Origin: Desulfovibrionales bacterium
Lineage (GTDB): Bacteria; Desulfobacterota; Desulfovibrionia; Desulfovibrionales; Desulfomicrobiaceae
Assembly: GCA_012727515.1 (NCBI GenBank)
Contig: JAAYGZ010000092.1
Coordinates: 1 to 9,743, forward strand
Direction of reading: 5' to 3'
DNA: 9,743 nucleotides
Part shown: in pieces, positions 6,215-9,743 of the stretch
Layout: every line of letters begins with the position of its first letter
How positions within the stretch are numbered: position 1 is the first letter of the stretch
Translations under genes and position numbers: made by a program
Notes under the pieces: model-generated
What the model saw: the letters and a program-made list of their open reading frames with translations, nothing else
The model's database searches: none
What the model was told of the DNA's origin: nothing

Positions 6215-6465
6215 GATACACTTGTCTCCTTAAAAAAAACTAACACTTCCCGGTCGAGTCTCCCATCGGATTTGTCGCGCCTTTGGTCGATCCCCTTCCC
6301 GTCTCCTCGTAACACGTATCAGGTACATTCTGCCCTAGACCAAGGCAGTATATCTGACACATCACATAGGAGAATATGCGCTTCTGAAAAAAGAAGCAAG
6401 CGAATCTTTGCCTTTTTCTTATCTGCACACATATTGCAAGCGCACAAAAAACATCAGAGCCTGGG
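6215..6465 (-). other. Intergenic leader of the RRM gene
   Basis: No gene is supported in these 251 nt. Seen in it: a run of eight T residues on the minus strand just before the Shine-Dalgarno of the RRM gene (around 6232-6239), a small hairpin GCTTCT/AGAAGC (6380-6385 with 6392-6397), and a purine-rich stretch on the minus strand around 6290-6310. If transcription starts near the TATACT at 6347-6352, the message would have a 5' leader of roughly 125 nt, which could carry temperature- or protein-responsive control. That is speculation. Confidence 0.3.
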
Positions 6466-7851
6466 TCATGCCTGAAGCCAGGCATCTATATCTTCTAATT
6501 GCTTGTGCACAGGCCCTGGACCAGTGCCTCCAGGCAGGGTTCGTCTGGTTACAGCATGAACATAGCTGAGCACAGTAAAGACATCCTCTGCAATATCCCC
6601 AGAAAATTGACGCAATTCGTCTAAAGTCAGATCTTCCAGGCCGCGACCACGCTCTTCAGCATAGGCAACCACAGCCCCGGTGATATGGTGCGCCTGTCGA
6701 AAGGGCACGCCCTTGGCTGCCAGATAATCAGCCAGCTCTGTGGCATTAAGATACCCAGCGCGCAGGGCATGGTCCATGCGCTCTGGCTGAAAGGCCAGTT
6801 CTGCAAGCATCCCGGCCATAATGGCTAATGACGGAGCCACTGTGTCATGAGTATCGAGAAAGGGTGCTTTGTCTTCCTGCATGTCGCGGTTGTAGGCCAG
6901 GGGCAAACCTTTCATGAGTGTTAAAAGCGCCATAAGATCCCCATATACCCGCCCGGTTTTTCCACGCATCAGTTCAGCCACATCCGGATTTTTCTTTTGC
7001 GGCATAATGGAAGAGCCAGTGGCATAGGCATCTGGCAAGCGCACAAATCCAAACTGTGGATTGGCCCAGATGATGATTTCCTCACACAGCCTTGACAGGT
7101 GCATCATGATCACGCTGCCGCAGAACACAGCTTCCAGAACAAAATCACGGTCAGAAACAGCGTCCATGCTGTTGGCAAACACGGCCTCAAGCCCCAGGCT
7201 CTCGCGCACCTGGTCAGGGTCCAGGGCATAGGTTGTGCCTGCTAATGCTGCTGCGCCCAGAGGCGACACGCGCGCCCGGCCTAACGCATCATGGACCCGT
7301 GCATGATCTCGCCGAAGCATCTGGGCATAGGCCAGAAGGTGTTGGGCCAGACTTACGGGCTGGGCTGGCTGAAAATGCGTACAGCCTGGCAGCAACACCT
7401 CGCGGTGCGTGCTGGCCTGAGTATGCAGCACCCGCACCAGATTTTTAAGCAAATGTGCCCATTCTTCCAGACATGCAGACACAAAAAGCCGAAAGTCCAG
7501 CGCCACCTGATCATTGCGCGAGCGCCCAGTGTGCAGCTTTTGGCCTGGAACGCCGATAAGTTCGGTCAGACGATGCTCAATATTCATGTGCACATCTTCC
7601 AGATCTTCGCGCCAGACAAAAGTGCCTTCTTCAATTTCGCGGGCAATCTGGGTCAGTCCAGAGGCAATGGCCTGGCCTTCTTCAGGGCTTAGTATGCCCT
7701 GCTTGACCAGCATGGCAGCATGGGCCTTGGAACCTGCAATGTCTTGGGCATATAAACGGGAATCCACACCCACAGAGCAGGTGTACTGCTCAACCAAAGG
7801 GGCGGTACCTTCAGTAAAACGCCCACCCCATAGTTTTTTTTCTTCAGACAT
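6466..7851 (-). CDS. argH: Argininosuccinate lyase
   Basis: Cleaves argininosuccinate to arginine and fumarate, the last step of arginine synthesis, in the cytosol as a homotetramer of the fumarase/aspartase superfamily. 461 residues, normal for ArgH. Seen: the typical N-terminus [17 protein letters not shown] (107-115); the catalytic His159 in [11 protein letters not shown]; and the superfamily signature [12 protein letters not shown] (279-290), whose loop serine is the second catalytic residue. Start: ATG 7851 with AGGA (7861-7864) 9 nt upstream. An in-frame TTG at 7857 would leave only about 3 nt to that site and is rejected. It begins 11 nt after the argG stop, so it is co-transcribed. 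There is no convincing terminator after it, only a weak GCCTGG/CCAGGC stem spanning the stop codon. Confidence 0.97.
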   Translation of the reverse strand: MSEEKKLWGGRFTEGTAPLVEQYTCSVGVDSRLYAQDIAGSKAHAAMLVKQGILSPEEGQAIASGLTQIAREIEEGTFVWREDLEDVHMNIEHRLTELIGVPGQKLHTGRSRNDQVALDFRLFVSACLEEWAHLLKNLVRVLHTQASTHREVLLPGCTHFQPAQPVSLAQHLLAYAQMLRRDHARVHDALGRARVSPLGAAALAGTTYALDPDQVRESLGLEAVFANSMDAVSDRDFVLEAVFCGSVIMMHLSRLCEEIIIWANPQFGFVRLPDAYATGSSIMPQKKNPDVAELMRGKTGRVYGDLMALLTLMKGLPLAYNRDMQEDKAPFLDTHDTVAPSLAIMAGMLAELAFQPERMDHALRAGYLNATELADYLAAKGVPFRQAHHITGAVVAYAEERGRGLEDLTLDELRQFSGDIAEDVFTVLSYVHAVTRRTLPGGTGPGPVHKQLEDIDAWLQA

Positions 7852-7862
7852 GAACAATGATC

Positions 7863-9074
7863 CTACCCTTTTATTGCAGTCAAAAAAGGTTGTCTGGCCT
7901 GCAAACGCAGTCCATGCAGTTTGATAAAGCCAGCCGCATCAGCCTGATTATAGACTTCGTCCTTTTCAAAAGTGGCTAGTTCTGGATTGTAAAGAGAATA
8001 TGGTGACTTACGGCCAAGCGGATACACGCCGCCCTTGTAGAGCTTCAGGCGCACACTGCCAGTCACGGTTTCCTGGGCCTTGTCCATAAGAGCCTGTAAT
8101 GCCTCGCGCTCTGGAGCAAACCAATATCCATTATAGACCATCTCCGCATAGCGGGAAATCAGGGAGTCGCGCAGGTGTAAAAGCTCACGGTCCATGCACA
8201 CACCTTCTAAATCGCGATGTGCTCGCTGCAAAATAGTCCCGCCTGGGGTTTCATAGACCCCGCGTGATTTCATGCCCACAAAACGATTTTCAACCATATC
8301 AAGCCGCCCAACCCCGTGCCTGCCTCCAAGTTCATTGAGCTTGGCCAGCATCTTAGCTGGTGATAAAGCCTGGCCATTGATAGCCACTGGGTTGCCGCGC
8401 TCAAAATCCAGAGTAATGATTTCCGGGCTGTCAGGGGCCAGCTCAGGATCGACACTCATTAAATATGTGCCAGGTCCAGGCTCGGCCCAGGGGTCTTCCA
8501 GCTCACCGCCTTCAAAACTTAAATGCAGCAGATTGCGGTCACAGGAATAGGGTTTTTCCCTGGTCACAGGCACAGGAATGCCATTGTCCTTACAAAAGGC
8601 CAGCAGTTGGGTCCGGGAATTCAAATCCCATTCCCGCCACGGGGCAATGGTTTTTAGGTGCGGAGCCAAGGCCAGGGTGCTGAGTTCAAAACGCACCTGG
8701 TCATTGCCTTTGCCAGTTGCCCCGTGAGCCACGGCCTGCGCCCCTTCGGCCAGGGCAATTTCCACCAGTTTTTTGGCAATCAATGGCCGGGCAATGGAGG
8801 TGCCGAGCAAATAGCCGCCTTCATAAACTGCATTGGCCCGAAACAGAGGAAAAACATAGTCACTGACAAATTCTTCCTGCAAATCCACTACAAAAGCCTT
8901 GCTCGCCCCGGTTGCCAGGGCTTTATCTTCCAGGCCATCCAGTTCTTCGCCCTGCCCTAAATCAGCGGTCATGGTAATGACATCACACTGATAATTTTTC
9001 TTAATCCATTTTAAGATGGCTGATGTATCCAGGCCTCCGGAATAGGCCAAAACTACTTTTTGTATTTCACTCAT
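7863..9074 (-). CDS. argG: Argininosuccinate synthase
   Basis: Joins citrulline and aspartate using ATP to make argininosuccinate, with AMP and pyrophosphate released; cytosolic tetramer. 403 residues, as expected for the common short ArgG type. Seen: the ATP pyrophosphatase loop AYSGGLDTS (10-18), [22 protein letters not shown], the substrate-binding block [15 protein letters not shown], and [18 protein letters not shown]. Start: ATG 9074, with GGAG (9081-9084) 6 nt before it. The in-frame GTG at 9086 overlaps that ribosome-binding site and is less likely. The gene lies 27 nt after argF and 11 nt before argH, placing it in the middle of an argFGH operon in pathway order. Nothing unusual in its sequence. 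Confidence 0.97.
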   Translation of the reverse strand: MSEIQKVVLAYSGGLDTSAILKWIKKNYQCDVITMTADLGQGEELDGLEDKALATGASKAFVVDLQEEFVSDYVFPLFRANAVYEGGYLLGTSIARPLIAKKLVEIALAEGAQAVAHGATGKGNDQVRFELSTLALAPHLKTIAPWREWDLNSRTQLLAFCKDNGIPVPVTREKPYSCDRNLLHLSFEGGELEDPWAEPGPGTYLMSVDPELAPDSPEIITLDFERGNPVAINGQALSPAKMLAKLNELGGRHGVGRLDMVENRFVGMKSRGVYETPGGTILQRAHRDLEGVCMDRELLHLRDSLISRYAEMVYNGYWFAPEREALQALMDKAQETVTGSVRLKLYKGGVYPLGRKSPYSLYNPELATFEKDEVYNQADAAGFIKLHGLRLQARQPFLTAIKG

Positions 9075-9101
9075 GATCAACTCCACAATGTATTGGCCCT
9101 G

Positions 9102-9743
9102 TTACGGGGCGCTGAAAACCCATTCCAAAATGGCCTTTTGCATGTGCAGACGATTTTCAGCCTGATCAAAAATAATAGACTGAGGCCCATCAAGCACTGC
9201 AGCGCTTACTTCTTCTCCCCGATGCGCGGGCAAGCAATGCATGAGCTTTGCGTCAGGATCAGCCAGGGCCAGCAGTGCTTCATCCACACAAAATCCGGCA
9301 AAGGCTTGTTCTCGCTTTTTTTGTTCTGCTTCCTGGCCCATGGAGGCCCACACATCTGTATTGACAAAATGCGCTCCGGCCACGGCCTGTTTGGGATCTT
9401 CAGTTACAAAAATTTTGGCTCCCAAGCGTAAGGCCCGGTCCAGAATATTTGTCTTGGGCATATAGCCAGCCGGACAGGCTATATGCAGTGTAAAGCCAAA
9501 GTATGCACAGGCATTGATCCAGGACTGCGCCATATTGTTACCATCACCAATCCAGGCAATGGTCACGTCTTTCCACGTTCCGGTGCGTTCATAGATGGTC
9601 AGAATATCACTCATAATCTGGCACGGATGATATAAGTCAGTCAGCGCGTTGATTACAGGAATGCTCCCGTACTGCACAAGTTCGTCCAGTTTTTTTTGCG
9701 CAAAGGTACGCACCACCAGGCCTTGCACATAGCGTGACAACAC
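9102..9743 (-). CDS. argF: Ornithine carbamoyltransferase, 5'-truncated by the window edge
   Basis: Transfers the carbamoyl group from carbamoyl phosphate to ornithine, giving citrulline. The C-terminal 213 residues are visible of about 300. The first visible codon is GTG (9741-9743), read here as an internal valine of ARVLSRYV rather than a start. Seen: LSRYVQGLVVRTF, the carbamoyl-phosphate motif HPCQ in LYHPCQIMSDI, the ornithine-domain entry WIGDGNNMAQSW, and the catalytic block HCLPAHRGEEV. The N-terminal STRT phosphate-binding motif must lie outside the window. The HPCQ and HCLPAHRG forms indicate anabolic or catabolic OTCase rather than aspartate carbamoyltransferase; the argG and argH neighbours make the anabolic role likely. 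The operon promoter and any arginine operator would lie beyond the right edge. Confidence 0.96.
   Translation of the reverse strand: MLSRYVQGLVVRTFAQKKLDELVQYGSIPVINALTDLYHPCQIMSDILTIYERTGTWKDVTIAWIGDGNNMAQSWINACAYFGFTLHIACPAGYMPKTNILDRALRLGAKIFVTEDPKQAVAGAHFVNTDVWASMGQEAEQKKREQAFAGFCVDEALLALADPDAKLMHCLPAHRGEEVSAAVLDGPQSIIFDQAENRLHMQKAILEWVFSAP

Noticed and set aside
5936..6475. Plus-strand open frame of 179 codons
   Set aside because: It lies antisense over the clear RRM gene and its leader, has a low-complexity composition and matches no family I recognise.
6446..6483. Rho-independent terminator after argH
   Set aside because: The GCCTGG/CCAGGC stem is only 6 bp with a 13-nt loop spanning the stop codon, and the six-U run lies 7 nt beyond it, so it does not meet the usual form.
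7514..7924. Plus-strand open frame of 136 codons inside argH
   Set aside because: It is the antisense shadow of a strongly conserved coding region, with no ribosome-binding site or protein-like motifs.

Overview
The window reads as a chromosomal segment of a Gram-negative, probably sulfate-reducing delta-proteobacterium (Desulfovibrionales-like). That assignment is an inference from overall protein flavour, moderate GC, the polar-flagellum regulator FlhG and the apparent use of selenocysteine; no single gene here proves it. Nearly all of the DNA is coding, and the two halves of the window converge on each other.

Left part (plus strand, 1-3432): a tightly packed co-directional cluster. It begins with the 3' part of prfB (peptide release factor 2), followed with a 14-nt overlap by a diguanylate cyclase with an intact GGEEF active site and RxxD inhibitory site, then a FlhG/MinD-type ATPase. 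The fourth gene is interrupted by an in-frame TGA at 2719-2721. Read through that TGA, the frame gives a secreted 279-residue protein related to UshA/5'-nucleotidase with a Cys-Pro-Thr-Sec motif. A strong stem-loop sits just downstream of the TGA in the geometry of a bacterial SECIS element. I interpret this as a selenoprotein gene that ordinary gene callers would truncate to its C-terminal 229 codons. It is the most interesting item in the window.

Junction (3433-3584): the gap between the convergent stop codons is filled by an imperfect palindrome of about 143 bp. It looks like a dispersed MITE/REP-like repeat and may also end transcription from both sides.

Middle part (minus strand, 5781 down to 3585): glnH-glnP-glnQ, a complete polar amino acid (probably glutamine) ABC importer, with a perfect 10-bp hairpin between glnH and glnP and a 4-nt glnP/glnQ overlap. 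A clean rho-independent terminator separates it from the upstream gene for a small RRM RNA-binding protein.

Right part (minus strand, 9743 down to 6466): argF (5' end outside the window), argG and argH, the last three enzymes of arginine synthesis from ornithine, in pathway order and closely spaced. With the importer, this half is nitrogen and amino acid metabolism. No tRNA, rRNA, CRISPR array, transposase or phage gene was seen.
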